DNA from: an uncultured Collinsella sp.
GTDB taxonomy: Bacteria; Actinomycetota; Coriobacteriia; Coriobacteriales; Coriobacteriaceae
Assembly (NCBI GenBank): GCA_900550415.1
Contig: URSO01000049.1
Location: 1-17,341, forward strand
Reading direction: 5' to 3'
DNA length: 17,341 bases
Below, piece after piece: positions 6,031 to 13,997 of this stretch. Every line of letters begins with the position of its first letter. Position 1 is the stretch's first letter. The translations under genes were made by a program, and so were the position numbers. Below the pieces are notes generated by a model that worked only from the letters and a program-made list of their open reading frames with translations, was not told the origin of the DNA and did not search any database.

Positions 6031-6975
6031 ATGCTCAAGACTCCTCTCTGCGATCTGCTCGGCATCGAAAAGCCCGTGTTCCAGGGCGGTATGGCCTGGA
6101 TTGCCGACGCCTCGCTGGCATCTGCCGTGTCCGAGGCGGGCGGCTTAGGGATTATCGCGGCGATGAACGCCGACGCCAACTGGCTGCGCGATCAGATTCA
6201 CGAGCTGCGCGCCAAGACGGATAAGCCCTTTGGCGTCAACGTTATGCTCATGAGCCCGTTTGTCGACGAGGTCGCACAAGTGGTGATTGATGAGCAAGTG
6301 CCGGTCGTCGTGACGGGTGCCGGCAATCCCACCAAGTACATGAAGGCGTGGAACGACGCTGGCATCAAGGTCATCCCGGTTGTTGCCTCGGTGGCGCTGG
6401 CGCGTCTCGTGGCGCGTCGCGGGGCCACCGCCGTGGTTGCCGAAGGCACCGAATCGGGTGGGCATATTGGCGAGACGTCGACGATGGCACTTGTCCCGCA
6501 GGTTGTCGATGCGGTCGATATTCCCGTGGTTGCGGCTGGCGGCATCGCCGATGGCCGCGGTGTGGCGGCCGCCTTTATGCTCGGCGCCGCCGGCGTGCAG
6601 GTGGGAACACGCTTTCTGGTCGCAAACGAGTGCACCGTATCGGAGCAGTACAAAGAGCTGGTGCTCAAGGCGGGCGACACGTCGACGCGCACGACCGGTC
6701 GCTCGACGGGACATCCGGTGCGTGCGCTCAAGAGCCCCTTCACCAATGCCTACGCCAAAAGTGAGGCGGCGGGCGCAAGTGTCGAGGAGCTTGGGGCCAT
6801 GGGCACGGGTGCTCTTCGCAAGGCCGCCAAGGACGGTAATTACGAAGAGGGTTCGTATCTGTGCGGACAGATTGCCGGCATGGTCAACGAGCGCCAGAGT
6901 GCGTGCGAAATCGTTGACGACCTGGTCGATGGCGCCGAACACGTCCTGAAGGGTGCGTGCGCATGGGTAGCGTAG
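6031..6975 (+). CDS. fabK: Enoyl-ACP reductase II (FMN-dependent)
   Basis: FabK reduces trans-2-enoyl-ACP in the last step of each elongation cycle, using FMN and NAD(P)H. It is unrelated to the FabI reductase. The 314-residue TIM-barrel product begins with the family-typical FQGGMAWIA (17-25). It has the AEGTESGGHIG segment around His145 (known as catalytic in the pneumococcal enzyme) and phosphate-binding stretches AAGGIADGRG and GVQVGTRF. The fold is shared with nitronate monooxygenases, but the position between acpP and fabD points firmly to FabK. The ATG has GGAGAAG (6019-6025) upstream inside the end of acpP. No fabI is present here, and FabK enzymes are intrinsically insensitive to triclosan. 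Confidence 0.94.
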   Translation: MLKTPLCDLLGIEKPVFQGGMAWIADASLASAVSEAGGLGIIAAMNADANWLRDQIHELRAKTDKPFGVNVMLMSPFVDEVAQVVIDEQVPVVVTGAGNPTKYMKAWNDAGIKVIPVVASVALARLVARRGATAVVAEGTESGGHIGETSTMALVPQVVDAVDIPVVAAGGIADGRGVAAAFMLGAAGVQVGTRFLVANECTVSEQYKELVLKAGDTSTRTTGRSTGHPVRALKSPFTNAYAKSEAAGASVEELGAMGTGALRKAAKDGNYEEGSYLCGQIAGMVNERQSACEIVDDLVDGAEHVLKGACAWVA

Positions 6976-7889
6976 CGTTTCTGTTTGCCGGCCAGGGTGC
7001 CCAGCACCCCGCGATGGGTGTCGACCTGATCGAGGCATCGCCGGCGGCTGCCGAGGTGTTCGCGATCGCCGACGAGGTGCGTCCGGGAACCAGTGAGCAG
7101 TGCCGGAGCGCCTCCAAGGAGGAGCTCTCGCAGACCGAGAACACGCAGCCTTGCGTGTTTGTTCACGACCTGGCAGCGGCTGCCGCACTGCGCGAGCGCG
7201 GCGTGGTGCCTGCCGCCTGTGCGGGATTCTCGCTGGGCGAGGTCGCTGCGCTCACCTTTGCGGGGGCGTTCGATACGCGAGCGGGCTTTGAGCTCGTGTG
7301 TGAGCGCGCGGCATTGATGGCCGCGGCTGCTGAGCGCCATCCGGGCGGCATGCGCGCCGTCATTAAGCTCGATGCGGCGCAAGTCGAGAACCTGGCTGCG
7401 CAGGCCGGCGAGGACTGCTGGCCGGTCAACTACAACAGCCCGCAGCAGACGGTTGTTGCCGGAGCGCCCGAGGCGCTGCAGGAGCTCGACGTCCTAGTAA
7501 AAGAGGCTGGCGGCCGCGCTATGAAAGTCGCGGTGTCTGGTGCATTTCATAGCCCCTATATGGCCGAGGCGACTGAGGGGCTGGCGACGTATATCCAAGC
7601 CGGCCACGCGCCGTCTTCGCTGCTGATTTCGGTCATGGCAAACATGACGGCGGCGCCCTATCCGGCGGACCCGCAGGCGGCATCGGAGGTGCTGGCCAAC
7701 CAGGTGAGCCATGCCGTGCGCTGGGTTGACACCCTGCATGCGCTGCAGGATCAGGGCATCGACACGTTTATTGAGGTCGGCCCCGGCAAAACGCTGTCGG
7801 GCCTGGTCAAGCGTACGCTGAGCGACGTTCGCGTGTATTCGTGCGAAACGGCTGAGCAGGTCGCAGCTATTGCCGACGAGCTCGCATAG
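6963..7889 (+). CDS. fabD: Malonyl-CoA:ACP transacylase
   Basis: FabD transfers malonyl from CoA to ACP to supply the condensing enzymes. The 308-residue product starts with the FAGQGAQ signature. Catalytic residues visible are Ser90 in GFSLGE, Arg115 (CERAALM) and His196 (GAFHSPYM). The nucleophile motif has Phe where many FabD proteins have His (GHSLGE), which is a mild variant. The ATG at 6963 was preferred over GTG at 6957 because GAAGGG (6948-6953) then sits nine bases away. The gene overlaps the end of fabK by 13 bases, a sign of translational coupling. fabG follows after 30 bases. Confidence 0.95.
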   Translation: MGSVAFLFAGQGAQHPAMGVDLIEASPAAAEVFAIADEVRPGTSEQCRSASKEELSQTENTQPCVFVHDLAAAAALRERGVVPAACAGFSLGEVAALTFAGAFDTRAGFELVCERAALMAAAAERHPGGMRAVIKLDAAQVENLAAQAGEDCWPVNYNSPQQTVVAGAPEALQELDVLVKEAGGRAMKVAVSGAFHSPYMAEATEGLATYIQAGHAPSSLLISVMANMTAAPYPADPQAASEVLANQVSHAVRWVDTLHALQDQGIDTFIEVGPGKTLSGLVKRTLSDVRVYSCETAEQVAAIADELA

Positions 7890-7919
7890 TCCACAGGGCT
7901 GTAACCCGAAAGGAATGAC

Positions 7920-8693
7920 ATGGGCAACTTGAACAACGGCGCGCTCGAGCGCAACGACTCACGTCGTGTGGCACTGGTCACGGGCGGCTCGCGGGGTATC
8001 GGCCGCGCCTGCGCTGTCGGTCTGGCGGAGGACGGCTTTGATATCGCCGTCGTCTATGCCGGCAGCGTCGATGCGGCGCGCGAGACGTGCGAAGCCTGCG
8101 AGGCGTCTGGCGCCACGGTGCGCGCATATCAATGCGACGTGGCCGATCCCGCTGCCGTCAACGCGTGCGTGGAAGCGGTCCTCAACGACTTTGGGTCCAT
8201 TTGGGCGCTTGTCAACAACGCTGGCATCACCCGCGATGGCCTGCTCATGCGCATGGGCGATGACGCCTTCGATCGCGTGCTCGATGTCAATCTTAAAGGA
8301 ACGTTTAACATGACGCGCGCGCTCACTAAGACCTTTATGCGCCAGCGTGGCGGCTGCGTCGTCAACATGAGCTCGGTTGTGGGCCTGATGGGCAACGCCG
8401 GACAGGCTAATTACGCTGCCTCCAAGGCGGGCGTGATTGGCCTGACCAAGGCGGTAGCGCGCGAGCTTGCACCCCGCGGCGTACGAGTGAACGCGGTCGC
8501 CCCGGGGTTTGTCGAGACGGATATGACGTCAAAGCTCTCGGAGAAGGTTCGCGCGGCAACCGAGGAGCAGATTCCCCTTAAGCGCATGGCGCGCCCCGAG
8601 GAAGTGGCCGGCGTGGTGCGCTTTTTGGCGAGCGATGCGGCTGCCTACATTACGGGCGAAGTCATACGCGTCGACGGCGGAATGGCGATGTAG
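7920..8693 (+). CDS. fabG: 3-oxoacyl-ACP reductase
   Basis: FabG reduces beta-ketoacyl-ACP to 3-hydroxyacyl-ACP with NADPH. The 257-residue short-chain dehydrogenase shows the Rossmann motif TGGSRGIG (21-28), NNAG (99-102), and catalytic Asn124, Ser152, Tyr165 and Lys169 (YAASK). Downstream, NAVAPGFVETDM and the C-terminal GGMAM are typical of FabG rather than other dehydrogenases. The N-terminus is about ten residues longer than many FabG proteins (MGNLNNGALERNDSRR before VALVTGG). It still follows an AAAGGA site (7909-7914) at good spacing. The locus places it squarely in the elongation cycle. Confidence 0.96.
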   Translation: MGNLNNGALERNDSRRVALVTGGSRGIGRACAVGLAEDGFDIAVVYAGSVDAARETCEACEASGATVRAYQCDVADPAAVNACVEAVLNDFGSIWALVNNAGITRDGLLMRMGDDAFDRVLDVNLKGTFNMTRALTKTFMRQRGGCVVNMSSVVGLMGNAGQANYAASKAGVIGLTKAVARELAPRGVRVNAVAPGFVETDMTSKLSEKVRAATEEQIPLKRMARPEEVAGVVRFLASDAAAYITGEVIRVDGGMAM

Positions 8694-8732
8694 AAATCAG
8701 GGCCGAAGAACGGCTTGGATGAGGAGACCATG

Positions 8733-9980
8733 ATGGAACAGAGAGTTGCAATCACCGGCATCGGTGCCGTATCGCCGCTCGGCAACACGGCGCTTGCCAC
8801 TTGGGCGGCTATGTGCGCCGGCACGTGCGGTATCGGCCCGATCACGCACTTCGATACGGATGCGTTTGCTGTCAAGGTGGCGGCCGAGGTCAAGGGCTTT
8901 GACGGCAACGAGTACTTTGGTAAGCACGATGCCAAGCACCTCGACCCCTGCGTTCAGTTTGCGATGGCGGCTTCGGACGAGGCCATGCACGATGCGGGCC
9001 TTGATGTCGAAGATGCCATCGATCGCGAGCGCCTGGGCGTCTACGTGGGTTCAGGCGTGGGCGGCATGCAGACACTCGTCGACAACGTCCACACGATTGC
9101 CGATCGAGGGCCTCGCCGTGCATCACCCTATATGATTGCGATGATGATCCCCAACATGGCTTCGGGCAACATCGCGATTCGCCATAAGGCAAAGGGCCCG
9201 ACCCTACCCGTCGTGACTGCCTGCGCGACTTCTGCCCATGCGGTGGGTGAGGCGTTCCGCGCCATCAAGCACGGCTATGCCGATGCGATCCTCGCGGGCG
9301 GCGCCGAGGCCGCAATTATCCCCGATGCCGTTGCGGGCTTTACGTCCTGCCGCGCATTGACCACCAACCCCGATCCCGCGACGGCCTGCCGTCCGTTCGA
9401 TGCAGACCGCGACGGCTTTGTGATGGGCGAGGGCGCCTGCGTGCTCGTGCTCGAGAGCATGGAACATGCGCAGGCGCGCGGTGCGCACATTTACGCCGAG
9501 GTCGTGGGCTACGGCAACACCGATGATGCCTATCACATCACGAGCCCCGATCCCGAGGCTGCCGGCATTGCCCGTGCGATATCGCTGGCGGTGGCCGAGG
9601 GCGACGTTAAGCCTTCCGAGGGCCTCTACATCAACGCTCACGGCACCTCGACCAAGCTCAACGATTCGTCCGAGACGGCGGGCATCAAGCGAGCACTCGG
9701 CGAGGACGCGGCGCGCGCCGCATATGTCTCGTCGACCAAGTCGATGACCGGTCACATGATCGGTGCCACGGGTGCCATCGAGGTCATGGCCTGCGCCATG
9801 GCGCTCGAGCAGGGCGTGGTGCCGCCGACCATTAACTACCACACACCCGATCCCGCCTGCGATCTTGACTACACGCCCAATCGCGCGGTTCGCGCCGACC
9901 TTACCTGGGCGCTTTCGACCAATCTGGGCTTTGGCGGACACAACGCCGCCATCGCGCTGCGTAGATATACGAGGAGCTAG
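8733..9980 (+). CDS. fabF: Beta-ketoacyl-ACP synthase II
   Basis: FabF condenses malonyl-ACP with acyl-ACP during elongation. The 415-residue product carries the Cys-His-His triad of KAS I/II enzymes: Cys164 (VTACATS), His303 (NAHGTSTKLND) and His341 (KSMTGHMIG), with Lys336. The numbering almost equals Escherichia coli FabF. Three in-frame starts exist (TTG 8715, ATG 8730, ATG 8733). ATG 8733 was chosen because GAGGAG (8721-8726) is then six bases away and the protein begins MEQRVAITGIG. Gene order and the triad argue for FabF over FabB. With no FabA or FabM nearby, its role in unsaturated chain synthesis is open. Confidence 0.96.
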   Translation: MEQRVAITGIGAVSPLGNTALATWAAMCAGTCGIGPITHFDTDAFAVKVAAEVKGFDGNEYFGKHDAKHLDPCVQFAMAASDEAMHDAGLDVEDAIDRERLGVYVGSGVGGMQTLVDNVHTIADRGPRRASPYMIAMMIPNMASGNIAIRHKAKGPTLPVVTACATSAHAVGEAFRAIKHGYADAILAGGAEAAIIPDAVAGFTSCRALTTNPDPATACRPFDADRDGFVMGEGACVLVLESMEHAQARGAHIYAEVVGYGNTDDAYHITSPDPEAAGIARAISLAVAEGDVKPSEGLYINAHGTSTKLNDSSETAGIKRALGEDAARAAYVSSTKSMTGHMIGATGAIEVMACAMALEQGVVPPTINYHTPDPACDLDYTPNRAVRADLTWALSTNLGFGGHNAAIALRRYTRS

Positions 9981-9983
9981 AGC

Positions 9984-10460
9984 ATGGATTCCAAAAGACT
10001 TGCCGAGATAGCCGATGTTATGGAGGACCGCGGCCTCACGCGTGTACGCGTTGAGGAGCCCGATGGCACCGCGGTCGAACTCGAGCGCGCGAGTGCGGCG
10101 CAGCCGGTTGCCATGCCCATGCCTATGCCGGGTGCCGTGACTGCTCCGGCGGTGGCTCCTGTCGCCATGCCTGCCGCCGCGCCGGAGCCCGCCGCGCAGG
10201 CGCCTGCCGCCGCACCGGAGCCTAAGGGCACCGAGGTGACCGCTCCCATGGTCGGCGTGTTCTATGCTGCCCCGGCGCCGGGCGACGAGCCGTTTGTGCA
10301 CGTGGGCACCAAGGTCAAGGCCGGCGAGACCCTCTGCATCATCGAGGCCATGAAGGTTCTCAACGAGGTAACGGCAGAGGCAGACGGCGAGGTGCTCGAG
10401 ATCTGCGTGGCCGACGGCGACCTCGTGGAGTTCGGCAGTTGCCTTATGAGGATCGGATAG
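9984..10460 (+). CDS. accB: Biotin carboxyl carrier protein of acetyl-CoA carboxylase
   Basis: AccB carries CO2 on biotin between the biotin carboxylase (AccC) and the carboxyltransferase (AccDA). The 158-residue product has a short N-terminal dimerising region (1-37), a Pro/Ala-rich flexible linker (about 38-80, with Met-Pro repeats) and the biotinyl domain (about 84-158). Lys124 in EAMKVLNEV is the biotinylation site. The usual EAMKMMNE motif is slightly varied. GAGGAG (9971-9976), inside the last codons of fabF, is its ribosome binding site, and only three bases separate the genes. It is the expected substrate of the BirA encoded divergently at 3830-4606. Confidence 0.96.
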   Translation: MDSKRLAEIADVMEDRGLTRVRVEEPDGTAVELERASAAQPVAMPMPMPGAVTAPAVAPVAMPAAAPEPAAQAPAAAPEPKGTEVTAPMVGVFYAAPAPGDEPFVHVGTKVKAGETLCIIEAMKVLNEVTAEADGEVLEICVADGDLVEFGSCLMRIG

Positions 10461-10469
10461 GTGATGTCC

Positions 10470-10892
10470 ATGAACAAAGAAGAGCTCAAGAAGCTGTTGC
10501 CGCATCGCGAACCGATGCTTTTGCTCGACGAGGCCGAGCTGGTGGGCGACGAGGCCCACGGCAAGATCACGATTACGGGTGACGAGTACTATTTGCAGGG
10601 GCATTTTCCGGGAAACCCGGTAGTCCCCGGCGTGATTCAGTGCGAGATGCTCGCCCAAAACTGTTGCGTGCTGCTGATGGGCGACGAGGAGGCGCGCGGC
10701 GCGACGCCGTTCTATACGAGCCTCGATAAGGTGCGCTTTAAGCGTCCGGTGCGCCCGGGCGACACGGTTGATCTGGTGTGCACCATCACGCGTGCGCGCG
10801 GGCCGTTCCGCTTTGCGACGGGTACTGCGAGCGTCAACGGTGAGGTTTGCTGCCGCGCCGATATGTCTTTTGCACTCATGCACGAAAGTTAA
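10470..10892 (+). CDS. fabZ: 3-hydroxyacyl-ACP dehydratase
   Basis: FabZ removes water from 3-hydroxyacyl-ACP to give trans-2-enoyl-ACP. The 140-residue hot-dog protein has the active-site His45 in GHFPGNPVVPGV and Glu59 in CEMLAQ, matching FabZ rather than FabA. It begins MNKEELKKLLPHREPMLLLDE, close to the family start. Three in-frame starts exist (GTG 10461, ATG 10464, ATG 10470). The last is preferred because AGGTGAT (10459-10465) complements the 16S rRNA 3' end and family N-termini agree. The earlier starts remain possible and would add two or three residues. It lies between accB and accC, an interleaving also known in streptococci. Confidence 0.94.
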   Translation: MNKEELKKLLPHREPMLLLDEAELVGDEAHGKITITGDEYYLQGHFPGNPVVPGVIQCEMLAQNCCVLLMGDEEARGATPFYTSLDKVRFKRPVRPGDTVDLVCTITRARGPFRFATGTASVNGEVCCRADMSFALMHES

Positions 10893-10902
10893 GGAAGGCT
10901 TC

Positions 10903-12246
10903 ATGTTCGACAAAGTGCTCATCGCCAACCGCGGAGAAGTCGCGGTCCGTGTTATCCGCGCGTGCCGCGATATGGGCATCAAGACCGTCGCCGTTTATTC
11001 CACGGCCGATGCGGACGCGCTGCACGTGCAGCTTGCCGACGAGGCGTATTGCATCGGCGGCCCGCGTCTTGCCGAGAGCTACCTCAACGACGATGCCGTG
11101 CTCACCTGTGCCGTGAAGTCGGGGGCAAAGGCAATTCATCCCGGCTATGGTTTTTTCTCCGAGAAGGCGAGCTTCGTGCGCGACTGCGACAAGTATGGCC
11201 TGGCGTTTGTCGGTCCTTCGTCCGAGGTGATTGACAGCATGGGCGACAAGGACGCCGCACGTCGAACGGCTGCCGCGGCGGGCGTGCCCATCGTGCCGGG
11301 CTGCGATTTGCTCAAAAGTCCCGAGGAGGCAACGGCCGAGGCCGAGCGCATTGGCTGCCCCGTGCTTATTAAGGCGCGCGCCGGCGGTGGCGGTCGCGGT
11401 ATTCGCAAGGTCGAGCGCGTGGAAGATGCGGCAAAGGCGTTCATCGAGGCACGTGCCGAGGGCGAGGCCGTCTTTGGCGACGGCGAGTGCTACATGGAGA
11501 AGTTCGTCGCGCCGGCGCACCACGTTGAGGTGCAGATTATGGCCGATAAACAGGGCCATGTGTTTTCGCTCGGCGAGCGCGAGTGCTCGGTTCAGCGTCG
11601 CAACCAAAAGCTGATCGAGGAGAGCCCCGCGCCGTGCCTCGACGGACGCGACGACATTCGTGCTCGCATGCACAAGGCAGCGCGTGACCTGGCTCGTGCC
11701 GTCGGCTACGAAGGAGCCGGTACCATCGAGTTCCTGTATTCGGACGACGGCAATTTCTACTTCATGGAAATGAACACGCGCTTGCAGGTGGAGCATCCGG
11801 TTACGGAGTTTGTGACCGATACCGACTTGGTCAAGTGGCAGCTACGCGTGGCAGCCGGCCAGCCTCTGCCCTTTGAGCAGGAGGACATGCCGGTTCGCAA
11901 CCACGCCATGGAGTGCCGCATCAATGCCGAAACGCCGGACTTTCTGCCGTCATGCGGAACGGTCACCGCGTTGCGTGTGCCGGGTGGTCCGCGCGTGCGC
12001 TGGGATTCCGCCATGTTTACCGGTGCGAACGTTCCGCCGTACTACGACTCCATGCTCGGCAAGCTCATCGTGTGCGCGCCCACGCGTGACGGCGCTATTC
12101 GCAAGATGCGCACGGCCCTGGGCGAGCTCGTGATTGAGGGCGTGAGCGAAAACAGCGAACTGCAGCTCGACGTGCTGGCAAACGATGAGTTCTTGTCGGG
12201 CATGTACCACACCGATCTGATGGGGCATCTCTATGCTGATGAATAG
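10903..12246 (+). CDS. accC: Biotin carboxylase subunit of acetyl-CoA carboxylase
   Basis: AccC uses ATP and bicarbonate to carboxylate the biotin on AccB. The 447-residue product has family length (about 449). It begins with the biotin carboxylase signature MFDKVLIANRGEVAVRVIR. The ATP-grasp domain shows Lys116, Lys157, the Gly-rich loop ARAGGGGRGIRK (158-169), Glu276, and the catalytic MEMNTRLQVEHPVTE (288-302) with Glu289, Asn291 and Arg293. The C-terminal biotin carboxylase domain follows. The ATG at 10903 follows AAGGAAGG (10891-10898), and an upstream in-frame extension into fabZ is rejected. It ends 14 bases inside accDA, which implies coupled translation of the carboxylase subunits. 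Confidence 0.97.
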   Translation: MFDKVLIANRGEVAVRVIRACRDMGIKTVAVYSTADADALHVQLADEAYCIGGPRLAESYLNDDAVLTCAVKSGAKAIHPGYGFFSEKASFVRDCDKYGLAFVGPSSEVIDSMGDKDAARRTAAAAGVPIVPGCDLLKSPEEATAEAERIGCPVLIKARAGGGGRGIRKVERVEDAAKAFIEARAEGEAVFGDGECYMEKFVAPAHHVEVQIMADKQGHVFSLGERECSVQRRNQKLIEESPAPCLDGRDDIRARMHKAARDLARAVGYEGAGTIEFLYSDDGNFYFMEMNTRLQVEHPVTEFVTDTDLVKWQLRVAAGQPLPFEQEDMPVRNHAMECRINAETPDFLPSCGTVTALRVPGGPRVRWDSAMFTGANVPPYYDSMLGKLIVCAPTRDGAIRKMRTALGELVIEGVSENSELQLDVLANDEFLSGMYHTDLMGHLYADE

Positions 12247-13957
12247 AAAAGCGAAGACGGTCAACGTCCTCGAGGGGCCGATGACCGAGTCGTGCGCCGA
12301 GTTTCCCGCGCGCCACGTGTTTATCAAGTGCCCGGAGTGCCGCCGTGTGATCGATGAGGCACGCCTGCACGACAACCTCGAGGTCTGTCCTCGTTGCGGC
12401 AAACACTTTCGCGTGAGCGGTCGCGCGCGCATGCGCATGACGGTCGACGAGGGCACGTTTGAGGAATGGGATGCTAATCTGGCGTCGGAGGACTTCCTCT
12501 CGTTTCCCGGTTATGCCGACAAGCTCAAGGGCGCGGTCGAGCGTTCGGGCGAGCGCGATGCCGTTGTGTGCGGCAGGGGCAAAATCTGCGGTTGCGATAC
12601 GGCGCTCTTCTTTATGGATGCCAACTTTATGATGGGCTCGATGGGTTCCGTGGTGGGCGAGAAGATCTGTCGCACATTTGAGCGTGCGACCGAGATGGGA
12701 TTGCCAGTTGTCGGCTTTACCGTTTCGGGCGGTGCGCGCATGCAAGAGGGTGTGACATCGCTTATGCAGATGGCCAAGATTTCTGCGGCGGTTAGGCGCC
12801 ACAGCGAGGCGGGCGGCCTGTATATCACGGTGCTCACCGACCCCACGACTGGCGGCGTGACCGCGAGCTTTGCCATGGAGGGCGACATTATCCTGGCCGA
12901 GCCCGATGCCCTGACGGCATTTGCCGGCCCGCGCGTGATCGAGCAGAACATGCACAAGCGCCTGCCCAAGGGATTCCAGCGCTCCGAGTTTTTGCTGGAG
13001 CACGGCTTTTGCGATGCCGTTGTTCCGCGTGGCGAGATTGCGCTCACGGTAGGCGAGCTGTTGGCGCTGCACGAAGGGCACGCGCCCGGCCTGGGGGCAC
13101 CGCATGAAATCGTGCATACGGGTCGCCGCGGCAAAAAGCTGGGACACTTGTTTAAGCGCTCGGCGGCACCAAAAACCGCGCTCGAGATTGTCAAGCAGAC
13201 CCGCTCGGCAGATCGTGCCACGGCGGGTGAGATGATCTTGCTGGGCCTCGACGGATTCGTTGAGCTGCACGGCGACCGTTACTTTGGCGACGACGCCGCT
13301 GTGTTGGCTGGCATTGGCTGGAAAGACGGACGCCCCGTAACGGTCATCGCCATCGAGCGCGGCACCACGACCAAAGAGCGTATGCGCCGCAACTTTGGCA
13401 TGGCGCATCCCGAGGGCTACCGCAAAGCGCGTCGCCTTATGCGCCAGGCCGAAAAGTTTGGTCGACCGGTTCTGTGCCTGGTCGATACCTCGGGCGCGTT
13501 TTGCGGCATCGGTGCCGAGGAGCGCGGCCAGGGCGAGGCGATCGCCCAGAATCTCATGGAGATGAGCGGCCTTAAGACGCCGATTGTCTCGGTGGTGACA
13601 GGCGAGGGCGGCTCTGGTGGCGCGCTGGCGCTATCCGTGGCCGACCGCATCCTGATGCTCTCGAGCTCGGCCTATTCGGTCGTGAGCCCCGAGGCCTGTG
13701 CGTCGATCCTGTGGAAGGATACCGACCGCGCGAATGAGGCCGCCGAGGCGCTGAAGCTCACGGCCCCCGATCTGCTGGCGCTCGGCATCATCGACGGCAT
13801 TGTCGACGATAGGGACCTGTCGCATGAGGAGATCGCCGGTGCCGTCATGTCTTCGGCATTTGATGCCTTCGATACGCTTGGGCGGCTCGACGACGCGACT
13901 CTCACAAACCTCCGCTACGAAAAGTACCGCGCAATCGGTCAGTACCGCACGGTGTGA
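12233..13957 (+). CDS. accDA: Acetyl-CoA carboxylase carboxyltransferase, fused beta-alpha subunits
   Basis: This protein moves CO2 from carboxybiotin to acetyl-CoA to form malonyl-CoA. A single 574-residue frame joins AccD to AccA. The AccD part has a Cys4 zinc ribbon (Cys33, Cys36, Cys52, Cys55) and the crotonase core with SGGARMQEG, LTDPTTGGVTASFAMEGD and FAGPRVIEQ (to about 290). The AccA part (about 315-560) has ELHGDRYFGDD, RRNFGMAHPEGYRKA, GIGAEERGQGEAIAQN, GEGGSGGALA and SPEACASILWKD. The N-terminal helices typical of free AccA appear lost in the linker. No stop or frameshift lies between the halves. Start choice is uncertain: ATG 12233, ATG 12239 and ATG 12281 (after GAGGGG) are in frame, all upstream of the zinc ribbon. 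Confidence 0.93.
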   Translation: MLMNRKAKTVNVLEGPMTESCAEFPARHVFIKCPECRRVIDEARLHDNLEVCPRCGKHFRVSGRARMRMTVDEGTFEEWDANLASEDFLSFPGYADKLKGAVERSGERDAVVCGRGKICGCDTALFFMDANFMMGSMGSVVGEKICRTFERATEMGLPVVGFTVSGGARMQEGVTSLMQMAKISAAVRRHSEAGGLYITVLTDPTTGGVTASFAMEGDIILAEPDALTAFAGPRVIEQNMHKRLPKGFQRSEFLLEHGFCDAVVPRGEIALTVGELLALHEGHAPGLGAPHEIVHTGRRGKKLGHLFKRSAAPKTALEIVKQTRSADRATAGEMILLGLDGFVELHGDRYFGDDAAVLAGIGWKDGRPVTVIAIERGTTTKERMRRNFGMAHPEGYRKARRLMRQAEKFGRPVLCLVDTSGAFCGIGAEERGQGEAIAQNLMEMSGLKTPIVSVVTGEGGSGGALALSVADRILMLSSSAYSVVSPEACASILWKDTDRANEAAEALKLTAPDLLALGIIDGIVDDRDLSHEEIAGAVMSSAFDAFDTLGRLDDATLTNLRYEKYRAIGQYRTV

Positions 13958-13981
13958 CAAAGGGACAGCCCGCATGTCACA
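13953..13981 (+). other. Intercistronic hairpin between accDA and the EIIC gene
   Basis: TGTGACA (13953-13959) and TGTCACA (13975-13981) are perfect inverted arms. Inside them GGG (13962-13964) can pair with CCC (13969-13971). The left arm covers the accDA stop codon. The structure contains an AAAGGGA site and the ATG at 13974, an upstream alternative start for the next gene. A further TGTCACA copy lies at 13999-14005 over the second ATG. No T-run follows, so it is not a classic terminator. Confidence 0.5.
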
Positions 13982-13997
13982 TTGGGAAAGGCGTTCC

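Noticed and set aside
6963..7889. FabD nucleophile motif GFSLGE instead of GHSLGE as a sign of altered function
   Set aside because: Ser90, Arg115 and His196 are all present, and the residue before the serine varies among FabD proteins, so no functional change can be claimed.
10768..10902. N-terminal extension of accC into fabZ
   Set aside because: The biotin carboxylase signature starts exactly at the ATG at 10903, which has its own ribosome binding site. The extra residues are out-of-frame fabZ sequence.
9204..10982. A 592-codon minus-strand frame over fabF, accB and fabZ
   Set aside because: It is antisense to three well-supported genes. The product is low complexity, rich in Arg, His and Gly, and has no family motif.
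12095..13408. A 437-codon minus-strand frame over accC and accDA
   Set aside because: It is an antisense shadow of the carboxylase genes with Arg/Ala/His-rich composition and no recognisable motif.
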